Source: Sulfurimonas sp.
GTDB taxonomy: Bacteria > Campylobacterota > Campylobacteria > Campylobacterales > Sulfurimonadaceae
Direction of reading: 5' to 3'
Assembly: GCA_027056465.1 (NCBI GenBank)
Contig: JALUKS010000033.1
Span: 1 to 39,954, forward strand
Length of the DNA stretch: 39,954 nucleotides
The first letter of the stretch is position 1. Each line of letters opens with the position of its first letter. Of this stretch, positions 18,643-28,897 are shown one piece after another. Both the position numbers and the translations under genes were made by a program. The notes beneath the pieces were generated by a model. That model saw nothing but the letters and a program-made list of their open reading frames with translations, was not told where the DNA came from and searched no databases.

Positions 18643-19473
18643 ATGAAAATAGCAACAAAATTTCTTTCAGCACTTCTTATAGCAGGTGCAGTAGCATCAG
18701 CTCAAACACTTGTAACTGTTAATGGTAAAGCAATCACACAGCAAGATGTAGATTCAGAGTTAATGCAGGCTACTCAAGGTAGATTTAATCAAGTTCCACC
18801 AGAAAAGCAGGCTCAATTCAGACAGCAAGTTCTTAAACAACTCATAGGTAAAGAGATTATCTATGATGATGCGAAAAAGAGTGGTATCTTAAAATCTGCA
18901 GAGTACAAAGAGCAGTTTAAAAATCTTGAACAACGCATGAAAAAAGAGTTAGCAATTCAAGTATGGCAAAAGAGAGTTGTTGATGGTATTAAGATTCCAG
19001 AAAAAACTTTAAAAAAATACTATAATGATAATAAGGGCGAGTTTAATGAAAAAGCATCAGTTCATGCTCGTCATATTTTAGTAAAAACAGAAGCTCAAGC
19101 AAAGGCAATTATTAATGAGCTTAAACCTTTAAGTGGTGAAAAACTTCTAACAAAGTTTGAAGAGTTAGCAAAAACAAAATCTACAGGACCTAGTGGACCA
19201 AAAGGTGGAGATCTTGGTTTTTTTGCAAAGGGACAAATGGTTCCTGCATTTAACGATAAAGTATTTAATATGAAAGTTGGTACTATTACGCTGAAGCCTG
19301 TAAAAACACAGTTTGGTTACCATATAATCTATCTTCAAGAGAAAAAAGCAGCAGCAACAAAAAGTTTTAATGAAGTGAAACCATTTATAGAACAACGCCT
19401 TAAAATGGAAAAATTTAAAGCTGTTATGAAAGAAAAAATGGATGCACTCCAGAAAAAAGCGACAATCAAATAA
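18643..19473 (+). CDS. periplasmic peptidyl-prolyl cis-trans isomerase (PpiC/SurA/Peb4-like)
   Basis: Signal peptide; parvulin core VHARHILVKTEAQAKA...GPKGGDLGFFAKGQMVPAF...TQFGYHIIYL. Confidence 0.93.
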   Translation: MKIATKFLSALLIAGAVASAQTLVTVNGKAITQQDVDSELMQATQGRFNQVPPEKQAQFRQQVLKQLIGKEIIYDDAKKSGILKSAEYKEQFKNLEQRMKKELAIQVWQKRVVDGIKIPEKTLKKYYNDNKGEFNEKASVHARHILVKTEAQAKAIINELKPLSGEKLLTKFEELAKTKSTGPSGPKGGDLGFFAKGQMVPAFNDKVFNMKVGTITLKPVKTQFGYHIIYLQEKKAAATKSFNEVKPFIEQRLKMEKFKAVMKEKMDALQKKATIK

Positions 19474-19480
19474 TATATTC

Positions 19481-20344
19481 ATGAAAAATTCTCCAATCTC
19501 TAAAATAACTTTAGAAGGGCGAGAGTTCCTCATCAAACGCGATGACCTTATAGACCCTTATCTAGCAGGGAACAAATACAGAAAACTTTATACTCTCCTT
19601 AAAACTCCAAAAGAACAACTTACTAAAATAATCTCTTATGGTGGCACTCAATCAAACGCTATGCTTGCTATAGCAGCGATGTGTAAGAAAAAAGAGTGGG
19701 AGTTTCTCTACTACACAAAACCTTTAAGTGGCTTTCTCAAAGAGCAAAAGAGGGGTAACTATGCAGATGCTTTAGTATTAGGGATGCAACATATTGAGAT
19801 AGAAGAGGAACTTTATAGAGAGTCTATTACTCAGCTACGTTTGAACCTTGATGCTACAACAGTTATAATAGATCAAGGTGGTGCAGTTGCTAGTGCAGAG
19901 ATAGGAGTTAATGTTTTAGCTACAGAGATACGAGAACAAAACCCCGATGTAAAAGTTATAGCAACTCCTTCAGGAACAGGTACAACAGCACTTTTTCTAG
20001 CATGTGCTCTTCCTGAGTATAAAGTTTATACTACACCATCAATAGGTGATGTCATGTATCTAAAGGAGCAGATGCAAGCACTTCATGAGATACCATCTAA
20101 CCTTATTATCTTAGAGCCAAAGAGAAAATTTCACTTTGCAAAACCCTACAGAGAATTTTATGAGATATATAAAAAACTTCAAAAAAGTGGTGTAGAGTTT
20201 GATTTGCTCTATGCACCATCACTCTGGATGGCACTGTTGGAGCAGACCAAAGAAAAAATACTTTACATTCATAGTGGAGGAGTGAGTGGAAATGAGAGTA
20301 TGCTTGAGCGATACTCCAAGAAATTTCAAGAGATTAGTCTATAA
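19481..20344 (+). CDS. PLP-dependent ACC deaminase / D-cysteine desulfhydrase-like protein
   Basis: FLIKRDDLIDPYLAGNKYRKL and ISYGGTQSNAMLAIA motifs. Start placed at 19481; 19442 would overlap ppiC. Confidence 0.85.
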   Translation: MKNSPISKITLEGREFLIKRDDLIDPYLAGNKYRKLYTLLKTPKEQLTKIISYGGTQSNAMLAIAAMCKKKEWEFLYYTKPLSGFLKEQKRGNYADALVLGMQHIEIEEELYRESITQLRLNLDATTVIIDQGGAVASAEIGVNVLATEIREQNPDVKVIATPSGTGTTALFLACALPEYKVYTTPSIGDVMYLKEQMQALHEIPSNLIILEPKRKFHFAKPYREFYEIYKKLQKSGVEFDLLYAPSLWMALLEQTKEKILYIHSGGVSGNESMLERYSKKFQEISL

Positions 20345-21014
20345 AAGTAACAGACTCTTCAAGTTTAACACGGGCTGGTTGGTACTTATTTATCTTTGCA
20401 CTCTCATCTTTATAGCCTAAAACTACACTATATAGAAGTGCCAAGTTATCAGGTATATCAAGAGCTTCTGAGACAACTTTACCAAACTCAGTAGTGCTTC
20501 CTTGTGGACATGAGTCTATGCCAAACTCTTGTGCTGCTAGCATGATGCTCTGCATATAAGCACCACAGTCTATAAGTACACCCTCTGAACCATCAATATT
20601 TGCCTTTGCAGTAAAGACAAATATAACTGTTCTTGCACCAAACCATCTAAAGTTGTCTTTCCACATCTCTATACGAGTCTCATTATCTTTGCGATCAACT
20701 TCCATAAGTTTATAAAGCCCTGCACCAGTAACGATTCGGCGTTTCTTATAAGGATTTGTCCATTTTACAGGGTAGTACTGGATAAATTGATCACTTGTAA
20801 CACCAGCATCCATTTTCTCTATAATAGCATCACCAACTGTTTTAAGTCTCTTAGCATTACTAATGGCATAAGTAACCCACGGCTGCATATTTGCACCACT
20901 TGGAGTCATTCCTGCTGCTATAAGTATCTTCTCTAAAGTCTCTTTAGGAATTTTTTTATCGCTGTATGATCTTATTGAAGAACGATTTTTTAAAGCTTCT
21001 AAAACTGTTGGCAT
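20334..21014 (-). CDS. nitroreductase family protein
   Basis: LKNRSSIRSYSDKKIPKETLEKIL and APSGAN-like TPSGANMQPW motifs. Confidence 0.92.
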   Translation of the reverse strand: MPTVLEALKNRSSIRSYSDKKIPKETLEKILIAAGMTPSGANMQPWVTYAISNAKRLKTVGDAIIEKMDAGVTSDQFIQYYPVKWTNPYKKRRIVTGAGLYKLMEVDRKDNETRIEMWKDNFRWFGARTVIFVFTAKANIDGSEGVLIDCGAYMQSIMLAAQEFGIDSCPQGSTTEFGKVVSEALDIPDNLALLYSVVLGYKDESAKINKYQPARVKLEESVTFID

Positions 21015-21095
21015 ATTTATATCCTTAAATGATTGGTGAAATTATACACATAATTTATTAAAATTATGATAAAACATACCATCCAAAGAAGTTGC

Positions 21096-21142
21096 GCTAC
21101 TTGGGTAGCATATTTTAGGGCTTATTTATTATATACTTCCAC
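21096..21142 (+). promoter_or_regulatory. clpB promoter element GCTACTTGGGTAGCA-N22-ATACTTCCAC (contains TATACT at 21132-21137)
   Basis: Shared sequence and identical spacing with the dnaK upstream region. Confidence 0.6.
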
Positions 21143-21165
21143 CATTAAAACGAAAAGGATTTGAG

Positions 21166-23745
21166 ATGAATAACAATATTTTTGAAAAACTAACACATAA
21201 TTTAACTGAAGCTATAGAGAGTTCTATCTCTCTAGCACTACACAATAAAAATCAAGAGGTGCAGAGTGAGCACTTCTTATGGGGAATGCTGGCAAACTCT
21301 GACTCACTTTTAAATCAGATGCTTAGAAAGATGAATGTCGATAAGGTGGCGATGGAGCTTGATGTTAAAAGCTTAGCTGAAAAGTTGCCAAAGTCTTCTT
21401 CTGTGACAAAAGAGTCTATACGACTCTCTAAAAGCTTTGTGGAGTCACTTGAAAGAGGTTCAGGACTCATGGCACAACAGGGTGACTCTTTTCTTGCTGT
21501 AGATACTTATCTGCTTGCAAACCTAAAGAGTGAGCCATACTCTACTATACTCGCAAAATATGTAGATGTTTTAGAGCTTACGAAGAACATAGAGGCTGCT
21601 CGTGGTGGTGCAACTATAGACTCTCAGAGTGCTGATGAGACTTTAGACTCACTCTCTAAGTATGGTATTGATTTAACTGCACAAGCAGCAGAGGGGAAAC
21701 TCTCTCCTGTTATCGGTCGTGATGAAGAGATTACTCGTATGATGCAGATACTCATCCGTAAAACGAAGAATAATCCTATGCTTTTAGGTGAACCAGGGGT
21801 TGGTAAAACGGCTCTTGTTGAGGGATTGGCTCAGAAGATATATGCAGGGGATGTTCCAACATCACTTCAAAACAAGAAGCTCATTGCTCTTGATATGTCA
21901 GCACTTATCGCAGGGGCGAAGTATAGAGGGGAGTTTGAAGATAGACTCAAAGCTGTTATAGATGAGGTGCAAGAGAATGGAAAAATCATCCTCTTTATAG
22001 ATGAAATCCACACTATTGTCGGTGCTGGAGCTAGTGAGGGAAGTATGGATGCAGCAAACATCCTCAAACCTGCTCTTGCTCGTGGAGAGTTACATACCAT
22101 CGGGGCGACTACACTTAAAGAGTATAGAAAGTTCTTTGAAAAAGATACAGCATTGCAGAGACGTTTCTTGCCTATCAACCTTGATGAGCCTACAGTAAAT
22201 CAATCGCTTCAAATTCTTCGTGGGATTAAAGAGCGCTTAGAGACACACCATAATGTTACTATTACAGATAGTGCTTTAGTGGCTGCTGCAAAACTAAGTG
22301 ATAGATATATCGCTGATAGATTTTTACCAGATAAGGCTATAGATCTCATCGATGAGGCGGCAGCAGAACTGAAAATGCAGATAGAGTCAGAGCCTACAGT
22401 GTTAAGCCGTGCCAAACGCCAACTCTCTGAACTTATGGTAGAGAAAGAGGCACTCAAGATGGAGAAAACTCCATCAAATGAGAAGCGTCTTGTTGAGATA
22501 GAAAAAGAGCTTGCAGATGTAGAGGAAGAGGTAAGAAAACTTACTTCTCAGTTTGAGACTGAAAAAGAGGTTTTTGAGAAGATTAGCTCTATTAAAGGGG
22601 AGATAGAGGGTAAACGCCGTGAAGCTGAACTTGCGAAGGCTAGTAGTGACTTTAACAAAGCGGCTGAGATAGAGTATGGGGATATTCCTAAGTTACTTGA
22701 AGAGGAAAAAACTGTCAATGAGAACTGGGATAGACTTCAAGAGCAGGGGACTCTGCTTAAAAATAGTGTAGATGAGGACTCTATAGCTTCTGTAGTATCA
22801 CGCTGGACACATATTCCTGTAAGTAAGATGCTTGAGTCTGAACAGGCTAAAATACTTCATGTAGAAGATGAGCTGAACAAAACTGTTATAGGGCAGGGTA
22901 AGGCTACTCATGCCGTTGCTCGTGCTATCAAACGCAACAAAGCAGGCCTTAGTGATGAGAACTCGCCTATAGGTAGTTTTCTCTTCCTCGGGCCAACAGG
23001 TGTTGGTAAAACGCAGACAGCGAAAACTTTAGCAAACTTTCTTTTTGATAGTGAAGAGGCACTTATAAGAATAGATATGAGTGAGTATATGGAGAAGCAT
23101 GCAGTCTCGCGTTTAGTGGGTGCAGCTCCAGGGTATGTTGGGTATGAAGAGGGTGGTCAGCTTACAGAGGCAGTTCGTCGTAAACCATACTCTGTTATCC
23201 TTTTTGATGAGGTAGAAAAAGCACATCCAGATGTTTTTAATATGCTTCTTCAAGTCCTAGATGATGGGCGTTTAACAGACAACAAAGGGGTGACAGTGGA
23301 CTTTTCTAACACTATCATCATCTTAACTTCAAACATCGCAAGTGATAAGATCATGGCAAATGAGCCAAGCAAAGAGCTTGATGAGATGGTTATGGCAGAG
23401 CTTAAACAGGCATTTAAACCTGAGTTTCTAAATAGACTAGATGATGTAGTTATCTTTAATGCTCTTGGTCAAGAAGAAATAGCAGGTATTGTAGATATTT
23501 TCTTCGGCGATATTGCGAAAAAAGTAAAAGATAGAGATATTACACTTACTCTTAGTCCTGAGGCAAAAGCTTACATCGCAGAGGCTGGATTTGACCCTGT
23601 TTATGGTGCTAGACCTCTTAAACGTGCTTTGTATGAGATAGTTGAGGATAGACTTGCTGACCTTATTTTAGGTGGAAAAGTTGTTGAGGGAAGTAGTGTA
23701 GAGTTTGTGAAAGAGGGTGATGAGATAGAAGTTTTAGTATCTTAA
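21166..23745 (+). CDS. clpB: ATP-dependent chaperone ClpB
   Basis: 859 aa with two AAA modules ([30 protein letters not shown]) and a ClpB-type middle coiled coil. Confidence 0.97.
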   Translation: MNNNIFEKLTHNLTEAIESSISLALHNKNQEVQSEHFLWGMLANSDSLLNQMLRKMNVDKVAMELDVKSLAEKLPKSSSVTKESIRLSKSFVESLERGSGLMAQQGDSFLAVDTYLLANLKSEPYSTILAKYVDVLELTKNIEAARGGATIDSQSADETLDSLSKYGIDLTAQAAEGKLSPVIGRDEEITRMMQILIRKTKNNPMLLGEPGVGKTALVEGLAQKIYAGDVPTSLQNKKLIALDMSALIAGAKYRGEFEDRLKAVIDEVQENGKIILFIDEIHTIVGAGASEGSMDAANILKPALARGELHTIGATTLKEYRKFFEKDTALQRRFLPINLDEPTVNQSLQILRGIKERLETHHNVTITDSALVAAAKLSDRYIADRFLPDKAIDLIDEAAAELKMQIESEPTVLSRAKRQLSELMVEKEALKMEKTPSNEKRLVEIEKELADVEEEVRKLTSQFETEKEVFEKISSIKGEIEGKRREAELAKASSDFNKAAEIEYGDIPKLLEEEKTVNENWDRLQEQGTLLKNSVDEDSIASVVSRWTHIPVSKMLESEQAKILHVEDELNKTVIGQGKATHAVARAIKRNKAGLSDENSPIGSFLFLGPTGVGKTQTAKTLANFLFDSEEALIRIDMSEYMEKHAVSRLVGAAPGYVGYEEGGQLTEAVRRKPYSVILFDEVEKAHPDVFNMLLQVLDDGRLTDNKGVTVDFSNTIIILTSNIASDKIMANEPSKELDEMVMAELKQAFKPEFLNRLDDVVIFNALGQEEIAGIVDIFFGDIAKKVKDRDITLTLSPEAKAYIAEAGFDPVYGARPLKRALYEIVEDRLADLILGGKVVEGSSVEFVKEGDEIEVLVS

Positions 23746-23804
23746 CCACAGTTTAAGTAATATTTTTGTATTATTTCAAACTTAATTTTATATAAGGATA
23801 TGTC

Positions 23805-23939
23805 ATGAAAAGAACATACCAACCCCATTCAACACCGAGAAAAAGAACTCACGGTTTTAGAGCACGTATGGCTACTAAAAATGGTCGTAGAGTATTAAAT
23901 CGTCGTAGAGCTAAAGGTCGTAAGAGATTAACAGTTTAG
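23805..23939 (+). CDS. rpmH: 50S ribosomal protein L34
   Basis: Translated by hand: [44 protein letters not shown]. Below the ORF-track length cutoff. Confidence 0.97.
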   Translation: MKRTYQPHSTPRKRTHGFRARMATKNGRRVLNRRRAKGRKRLTV

Positions 23940-24265
23940 GTAACTTCAACACACTGAAACTCCATAAAGAGTTTCAATATGTTTACAATAAAGGGAAAAA
24001 TGCACACTCTCGTAGTATCGTTATTTTTTTCCTTCCTCAGAATGAAATTCACAAAGTAGGTTTTACCGCTACAAAAAAACTAGGCAATGCAGTCAAACGC
24101 AACCGTGCCAAACGTAGAATGCGTGCAGTTTTTCGTGAACTTTCACCCTCTCTCAAAGATGGCTCTTATGTATTTGTTGCAAAAGTAGGTCTCTTTGATA
24201 CTCCACATGAACAGTTTGTAAAAGATTTTAAAAAAGTACTTAGAAATGCGAAAAGTTTTACTTAA
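23927..24265 (+). CDS. rnpA: ribonuclease P protein component (start uncertain)
   Basis: Frame reads (I)[111 protein letters not shown]. RnpA signature [14 protein letters not shown]. No ATG/GTG/TTG start in frame; ATT at 23927 or CTG at 23954. Confidence 0.85.
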   Translation: MNSLGNFNTLKLHKEFQYVYNKGKNAHSRSIVIFFLPQNEIHKVGFTATKKLGNAVKRNRAKRRMRAVFRELSPSLKDGSYVFVAKVGLFDTPHEQFVKDFKKVLRNAKSFT

Positions 24266-24569
24266 ATTACTCTGGTTATATCAGAAGTTTTTTACCCTCA
24301 TAGGCTTTGGTTCGTGTAGGTATTACCCAACTTGTAGTGAATATGCACGATTAAATTTCGAAAACAACTCAATTTCAAGTGCGTTTTACCACTCTTTTAC
24401 TAGAATACTGCGTTGTAATCAATTATTTGATGGAGGGATAGAGCATCCATTGCTCAACAGACTCCGATGTAGACCCACAAAGTTAAGGGTCGAAGATATA
24501 AAATATTGGCTGGTTCCAGATAAAAAGAACCACTATTACATAATAAAAAATTTTTTCTATAAAGGGTAA
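24246..24569 (+). CDS. yidD: membrane protein insertion efficiency factor
   Basis: GFGSCRYYPTCSEYARLNF; overlaps rnpA by 20 nt; precedes yidC. Confidence 0.94.
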   Translation: MRKVLLKLLWLYQKFFTLIGFGSCRYYPTCSEYARLNFENNSISSAFYHSFTRILRCNQLFDGGIEHPLLNRLRCRPTKLRVEDIKYWLVPDKKNHYYIIKNFFYKG

Positions 24570-24573
24570 ATAA

Positions 24574-26196
24574 GTGTTAGACAAAATGTCATCAAATCAG
24601 AGGCTCATAGTAGCCGTAATTCTTTCAATCGTGTTTTTTGTAGGCTATACAGCAATTTTTCCACCTAAAAAGCAAGAGGTAGCACAAGAGAGTGCAAAAG
24701 TCGTAAATGCAGGTGCAACAACGCAGAAGAACTCAAAATCTTCGCTAGCATCAGACACAGATGCAGATGCAGAAGCAGTCGCAGGTCACTCCATAACAGC
24801 TAGTGAAACAACGAGAACAGATACTATTTTAACTGTTAAAGAGAAGAACTTTATTCTTAAAATGGACACTTTGGGACGTATCTCTAGTAAAGAGCTTCTT
24901 CAAAAAAAGTTCAGAAACAAGGATAATCAACATGCACAGCTTATACCTGTTCATGGAACAAAGCCACTCTACATAAGATTTATGGATGAGAAGCTAAACA
25001 AAGAAGCTATCGCAACACCATACAGTGCTAATGTAAGCGAAGTAGATGTAGATAGCAAACCTCAAAAAGTGATACTTACTCAAAAACTTCCTGATTTAAC
25101 TGTTACGAAAGAGATTACATTTTATGCAGATGGTCATTACGACACTACTATTCATCTCTCAAAAAATAAAAAGTATTTTATTTATCTTGGAGAACGTCCT
25201 CATATCAATAAAAAAGAGCAGATGATGGCAGCAGCAGGAGCATTGGTTTACTCAAATGCAAAACGTCTTACGATGGTAGAAGATGGAGATTCAGAATCAC
25301 GAAAAACATTTAGCGATGTTGCACTTATTGCTGCTTTTGATCAATATAATGCTTCTATAATGTATAATTTAAACAAAGATAATGTTGTAATATTTGAGGG
25401 AGATAAAGATGATAATCCTGTTGTCTATTTTGATGGTGCTCAAAATATCACTTTTTCAGGATATGTAGGTGACAAAAACTACCAAACACTCAAGTCTATT
25501 AAACCTATACTTACACACGCCGTAGAGTATGGTTGGTTTACATTTGCAGCCAAACCACTCTTTGCACTTCTTGCTTGGTTACATGGTATCTTTGGTAACT
25601 GGGGTTGGGCTATTATTGCACTTACTGCACTTATTCGTATTGTTCTCTATCCTTTAACATACAAAGGTATGGTCTCTATGCAGAAGATGAAAAATCTTGC
25701 ACCTAAGATAAAAGAGATAAAAGAGAAGTACAAAGGTGATCCAGCTCGTCTTAATCAGGCGACTATGGATATGTACAAGAAACATGGTGCGAACCCTCTA
25801 GGTGGTTGTCTCCCTATGCTTCTTCAAATCCCTGTATTTTTTACAATTTATCGTGTGATTTTAAATGCAGTAGAACTTCAAGGTGCTCCTTGGATTTTAT
25901 GGGTACAAGATCTTTCTCGTATGGATCATTACTATATAATGCCTATACTTATGGGTGCATCTATGTTCCTACAGCAACGTATGACACCAAACAATTTTAC
26001 TGACCCATTACAAGAGAAGATTATGAAGTATTTACCTGTAATTTTTACATTTTTCTTTATAACATTCCCGTCAGGTCTCGTGCTTTACTGGTTTATAAAT
26101 AACCTTTTCTCTGTAGCACAACAATTTATCGTAAATCAACAATTTAAAAATGCAGAAGATGCTACAGCAGTCGTTGCAGATAAAAAAGAGAAGTAG
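24574..26196 (+). CDS. yidC: membrane protein insertase
   Basis: NWGWAIIALTALIRIVLYPLTYKGMVSMQKMKNLAPKI and GGCLPMLLQIPVFF motifs; GTG start. Confidence 0.97.
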   Translation: MLDKMSSNQRLIVAVILSIVFFVGYTAIFPPKKQEVAQESAKVVNAGATTQKNSKSSLASDTDADAEAVAGHSITASETTRTDTILTVKEKNFILKMDTLGRISSKELLQKKFRNKDNQHAQLIPVHGTKPLYIRFMDEKLNKEAIATPYSANVSEVDVDSKPQKVILTQKLPDLTVTKEITFYADGHYDTTIHLSKNKKYFIYLGERPHINKKEQMMAAAGALVYSNAKRLTMVEDGDSESRKTFSDVALIAAFDQYNASIMYNLNKDNVVIFEGDKDDNPVVYFDGAQNITFSGYVGDKNYQTLKSIKPILTHAVEYGWFTFAAKPLFALLAWLHGIFGNWGWAIIALTALIRIVLYPLTYKGMVSMQKMKNLAPKIKEIKEKYKGDPARLNQATMDMYKKHGANPLGGCLPMLLQIPVFFTIYRVILNAVELQGAPWILWVQDLSRMDHYYIMPILMGASMFLQQRMTPNNFTDPLQEKIMKYLPVIFTFFFITFPSGLVLYWFINNLFSVAQQFIVNQQFKNAEDATAVVADKKEK

Positions 26197-26198
26197 TC

Positions 26199-27143
26199 AT
26201 GAAAAAGATAGAAGCCCTAACACTAGAATTAGCATATGCAGATGCTGCCTCTTGGTTTAACTGTTCCGTTACTCAGCTCAATATCGAAGTTGTTCAAGTA
26301 CCAAGTAGAGGCTTTTTAGGTCTCTTTAAAAAGCCTGCAATTATTGTTGTAACTAAGCATACAAGTAGTGTAGAAGAAGAAATTGTAGAAGAAGAGCCAA
26401 AAGTTGTAAAAGAAGTAAAAGCTCCTAAAGAAGAGAAAAAAAAGCCACAGAAAAAAGCTAAAAAAGTAGAACCTGTAGTTAAAAAAGAAGAAAAAAATCA
26501 AACTGTTCTCAATGACACAATTATGCCAGCTTCATTTGTGAGTGATCAAGATGATGAAGATGAAGATCTTGCAAGTGGACTTGACTATACGGCAGATTAT
26601 GATGATGAGTATGATGAAGTAGAAGAAGAGAGTGTAGAAGAAATAGAGAAAGAAGAGCCTACAGCGATAGTTGTATCTACAGATATGCAAGCTATCGCAA
26701 ATGAGGTTGAAGAAAAAATAAATAAACTTTTTACTCTTACATGCTTTTCTATAGAGAAGATAGAGGTAAGTGCATATGATGCTGAGACTCTTTTAATAGA
26801 GTTTAAAGGTAATGATGTGGCACTGCTTATAGGAAAAGAGGGCTATAGATATAAGGCTCTTTCTTATATGATTTTTAACTGGATTAACTCCTCTTATGAG
26901 GTACAACTGCGTTTAGAAATAGCAGAGTTTTTACAAAATCAAGAAGAATCAATGCAACGCTACTTGGAGAGTGTTTGTGAGAATGTTGAACGTTCTGGTA
27001 AGGCACAGACAAAAATTCTTGATGGTGTTTTACTTCAGATAGCACTTAAAAATCTACGAGAAAAGTACCCACAAAAGTATGTCGTTATTCGTTCAACACG
27101 AGATGGACTTAAGTACATTTTAATCGCTGATTATTACAACTAA
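26199..27143 (+). CDS. jag: Jag/KhpB-like RNA-binding protein (Jag-N, KH, R3H-like) with a long charged linker
   Basis: N-terminal VQVPSRGFLGLFKKPAIIVV; K/E/D-rich linker; KH-like LLIGKEGYRYKALSYM; follows yidC. Confidence 0.88.
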   Translation: MKKIEALTLELAYADAASWFNCSVTQLNIEVVQVPSRGFLGLFKKPAIIVVTKHTSSVEEEIVEEEPKVVKEVKAPKEEKKKPQKKAKKVEPVVKKEEKNQTVLNDTIMPASFVSDQDDEDEDLASGLDYTADYDDEYDEVEEESVEEIEKEEPTAIVVSTDMQAIANEVEEKINKLFTLTCFSIEKIEVSAYDAETLLIEFKGNDVALLIGKEGYRYKALSYMIFNWINSSYEVQLRLEIAEFLQNQEESMQRYLESVCENVERSGKAQTKILDGVLLQIALKNLREKYPQKYVVIRSTRDGLKYILIADYYN

Positions 27144-27151
27144 GTTTCGTA

Positions 27152-28495
27152 ATGATTGATGATACTATAACAGCCATTGCAACTGCAAATGGTATAGGCT
27201 CTATCGCTATTATCCGTATTAGTGGAGATAAAGCTTTAGAGATTGCAAAAAAACTCTCCAAACGCGAGAGTTTTTCTCCCCGCTATGCTACCCTTACAAA
27301 TATTTATGATGCAGATGAAGTACTTATAGATGAAGCTATAGTTGTCTACTTTAAAGCACCTTACTCTTTTACAGCTGAACATGTTGTCGAGATACAGTGC
27401 CATGGTGGTTTTATCGTTGCACAAAGTATATTAAAAGCAACACTCAAAGCTGGAGCTAGGCTTGCAAACGCAGGAGAATTTTCTAAACGTGCTTTTTTTA
27501 ATGGTCGTATTGACCTAAGTGAAGCTGAAGCCATTGCACAACTTATAGAAGCAAAAAGTGAAGATGCTGCAAAGATTTTAGCCTCACAGATGAAAGGTTC
27601 ACTTAAAAACTTTATAGAAGAAGTTCGTGATGATATCATTCATATCCTTGCGTTTAGTGAAGTAAGTATTGACTATGCAGAAGAGGATTTGCCTGATGAT
27701 TTAGTTCTGCAGATAAAAGCAAAACTTGATGAACTCTATAAACTTTTGAACAAAACTCTCCAAGCTTCAAAGTCACGAGAGGGACTTATGCAAGGTTTTC
27801 GTGTGGCTATCATCGGCAAACCAAATGTTGGAAAAAGCTCCCTTTTAAATGCTTTACTCAATTTCGATCGTGCAATTGTGAGTGACATAGCCGGAACAAC
27901 TCGTGACACCATAGAAGAGCAGGTAAAAATTGGTTCGCATCTTATCCGTATGGTAGATACAGCGGGTATTCGTGAGGCGAGTGATGAGATAGAACGCATC
28001 GGAATAGAGCGAAGTCTTGAGGCTATAAAAGAGAGTGACATCGTTGTGGCACTCTTTGATAGTTCTCGCCAAGCTGATGATGAAGATAGAGAAATAGCTA
28101 GACTTATAGAACTAGCACGAGCAGAGGGCAAAGATGTTATAGTTATCAAAAATAAGATAGACTTAGAGCAAAAATTTGAACTTCTCTCTCTCACGTTTGA
28201 TATAGAACTCAACTCAAAAGATGATGTAAGTTCACTTGTGAGAGTGTTAGAGAACATTATGGATAGAAGTAACTTTAGTGATGAAATTATGCTTATTTCG
28301 ACAAGGCAGATAAGTGCAGTAGAAGAGACTATGAAGAATATAGAAGATGCTTTTGTGCCACTCGAAGACCAAGAGCTTGAGATATTCTCTTTTCATCTTA
28401 ATGAAGCAGTCAAAGAGATGGCAAGTATAACGCGACCATTTGAAAATGATGAGATGCTAGACAAGATGTTTGGCTCGTTTTGCTTAGGAAAATAG
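27152..28495 (+). CDS. mnmE: tRNA modification GTPase
   Basis: DTITAIATANGIGSIAIIRISG start, G1 GKPNVGKSSLLNAL, DTAGIRE and C-terminal FCLGK. Confidence 0.97.
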   Translation: MIDDTITAIATANGIGSIAIIRISGDKALEIAKKLSKRESFSPRYATLTNIYDADEVLIDEAIVVYFKAPYSFTAEHVVEIQCHGGFIVAQSILKATLKAGARLANAGEFSKRAFFNGRIDLSEAEAIAQLIEAKSEDAAKILASQMKGSLKNFIEEVRDDIIHILAFSEVSIDYAEEDLPDDLVLQIKAKLDELYKLLNKTLQASKSREGLMQGFRVAIIGKPNVGKSSLLNALLNFDRAIVSDIAGTTRDTIEEQVKIGSHLIRMVDTAGIREASDEIERIGIERSLEAIKESDIVVALFDSSRQADDEDREIARLIELARAEGKDVIVIKNKIDLEQKFELLSLTFDIELNSKDDVSSLVRVLENIMDRSNFSDEIMLISTRQISAVEETMKNIEDAFVPLEDQELEIFSFHLNEAVKEMASITRPFENDEMLDKMFGSFCLGK

Positions 28496-28897
28496 ATGAA
28501 ATACATAGCAATAGACTTAGGTCTCAAACGCATCGGACTTGCTTACTCGGCACACAAAGATTTAGTAACACCACTTCCAGCAGTTATACGAAAAAACCGT
28601 AACCAAGCTTCAGATGAAGTAAGAAAAATCATCAAAGAGTGGGAGGCTGATGCAGTTGTCATCGGTGTTCCTCTCGGTGGCAGTAGCGAAGAGGAGATGA
28701 AACGCCGTATCGCACATTTTATGAATTTAGTCGCGTTTGAGGGTGAAGTTTTTTACCAAGATGAAGCAGGTAGTTCCCTTGAGGCTGAGAACCTTATGAA
28801 AGGTGAGATAAAGTATGTTCGTGATGGACGCATCGACTCTATCTCGGCTATGATAATTTTGCAACGGTATCTTTATAAGAAAAAACAAGAGTCATGA
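28496..28897 (+). CDS. ruvX: putative pre-16S rRNA nuclease / RuvX (YqgF)
   Basis: IAIDLGLKRIGLAYS and VIGVPLGGS motifs. Confidence 0.92.
   Translation: MKYIAIDLGLKRIGLAYSAHKDLVTPLPAVIRKNRNQASDEVRKIIKEWEADAVVIGVPLGGSSEEEMKRRIAHFMNLVAFEGEVFYQDEAGSSLEAENLMKGEIKYVRDGRIDSISAMIILQRYLYKKKQES

Noticed and set aside
19442-19480. Extended N-terminus of the ACC deaminase-like ORF (MHSRKKRQSNNIF)
   Set aside because: It overlaps the ppiC coding end in another frame; the ATG at 19481 gives a normal family start.
21100-21125. Possible RpoH-type promoter upstream of clpB (CTTG-N17-CTTAT)
   Set aside because: The dnaK upstream region has CTTA with a different distance to CTTAT, so this spacing is not shared. 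The shared 15-mer/TATACT layout explains both regions better.
24750-24780. Short GATGCA-like repeat in yidC (DADADAEAVAG)
   Set aside because: Only two to three imperfect units in a periplasmic linker; not a convincing variable repeat.
26400-26660. Low-complexity K/E/D-rich DNA in jag as a possible repeat element
   Set aside because: It encodes a charged linker between Jag-N and KH domains, common in this family; no exact tandem unit.
27736-28257. 173 aa minus-strand ORF (and similar ORFs at 27361, 27854, 22209, 21867, 38930, 39583)
   Set aside because: Antisense shadows of mnmE, clpB, dnaK and grpE with no recognisable motifs.
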